Assembly: GCA_943789335.1 (NCBI GenBank) | Contig: CALSTS010000006.1 | Location: forward strand, 343,501-407,500 | Source of the DNA: an uncultured Pseudomonadales bacterium | GTDB lineage: Bacteria; Pseudomonadota; Gammaproteobacteria; Pseudomonadales; Pseudohongiellaceae | Reading direction: 5' to 3' | Length of the DNA stretch: 64,000 nt | Part shown: piece after piece, positions 63,857 through 64,000 of the stretch | How the letters are laid out: the number at the start of each line of letters is the position of its first letter | Numbering within the stretch: position 1 is the first letter of the stretch | Notes under the pieces: model-generated | The model's database searches: none | Told to the model about the DNA's origin: nothing | The model's input: only the letters and a program-made list of their open reading frames with translations | Program-made: the position numbers and the translations under genes

Positions 63857-64000
63857 ATGGTAAATAAAATGCAACGCTTGGCTGGTCTAATCATCATTCT
63901 TTTGAGTGTTATGCTTTCATCATGCGTGAGTGAAACAACTGGTGGTTTTAGCCAAGCTGACCCTCAAGAAACACTTGATGTTTATCTGCAATTAGCGCTT
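63857..64000 (+). CDS. pilW: Type IV pilus biogenesis lipoprotein, 3'-truncated by window end
   Basis: The frame from ATG 63857 (or 63869, MQRLAGLIII) is open to the end: a lipoprotein signal with lipobox LSSC and then SQADPQETLDVYLQLAL, the start of the TPR region of PilW/PilF. Placement after rlmN supports this. The protein anchors the outer-membrane pilus secretin; the rest of the gene lies beyond the window. Confidence 0.75.
   Translation, partial: MVNKMQRLAGLIIILLSVMLSSCVSETTGGFSQADPQETLDVYLQLAL

Overview
The window looks like a chromosomal segment of an AT-rich, probably marine gammaproteobacterium related to the Pseudomonas/Cellvibrio side of the class. The gene orders tRNA-Val-thrS-infC-rpmI-rplT-pheS-pheT-ihfA-merR-tRNA-Pro and trmJ-iscR-iscS-iscU-iscA-hscB-hscA-fdx-iscX-ndk-rlmN-pilW are typical of that group. 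TonB receptors, a TPP riboswitch, a Fur box and IscR boxes also fit. The taxon is inferred from synteny and protein appearance only.

Layout. 1-10.4 kb: tRNA-Asn, uvrB, tRNA-Val and the translation cluster thrS to ihfA/merR, ending in tRNA-Pro(GGG). 10.37-26.80 kb: a genomic island inserted in the 3' end of tRNA-Pro. It has a 15-bp direct repeat of the tRNA end at both borders, a truncated P4-type integrase start just inside the left border, and the displaced tRNA terminator just outside the right border. 27-44.7 kb: mixed envelope and housekeeping genes (desaturase, cytochrome-type lipoprotein, a decayed amidohydrolase, TPP-riboswitch-controlled TonB receptor, M16 peptidase, small membrane proteins, pirin, MscS, mobA). 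44.8-53.4 kb: a Fur-box TonB receptor, MarC, a bicupin, a beta-lactamase-fold lipoprotein, a sodium:solute symporter pair and a universal stress protein. 53.5-64 kb: suhB, trmJ, the complete isc operon, ndk, rlmN and the start of pilW.

The main item is the island. It carries a complete set of recognised coenzyme F420 biosynthesis enzymes: a single polypeptide fusing CofC, CofG and CofH, then CofE and CofD. It also carries two likely F420 users (an FrhB-type iron-sulfur flavoprotein and an LLM-class oxidoreductase) and a probable catabolic operon: a creatinase-like pita-bread protein lacking normal metal ligands, a small unknown protein, two tandem DUF1989 proteins related to carboxyguanidine deiminase subunits, an exported amidohydrolase and an MFS transporter. 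A divergent MarR regulator faces the operon across two palindromes. I infer a self-contained F420-dependent route for a nitrogenous, possibly guanidino or amidino, compound; the substrate is unknown. The right part of the island holds an IS6-family transposase remnant and a phenylalanine hydroxylase module (phhA, phhB, Lrp-type regulator).

Three otherwise intact genes (infC, uspE-like, a membrane protein at 48.8-49.55 kb) each contain one single-base frameshift, two of them in homopolymers. As infC is essential, sequence or assembly error is a live explanation.
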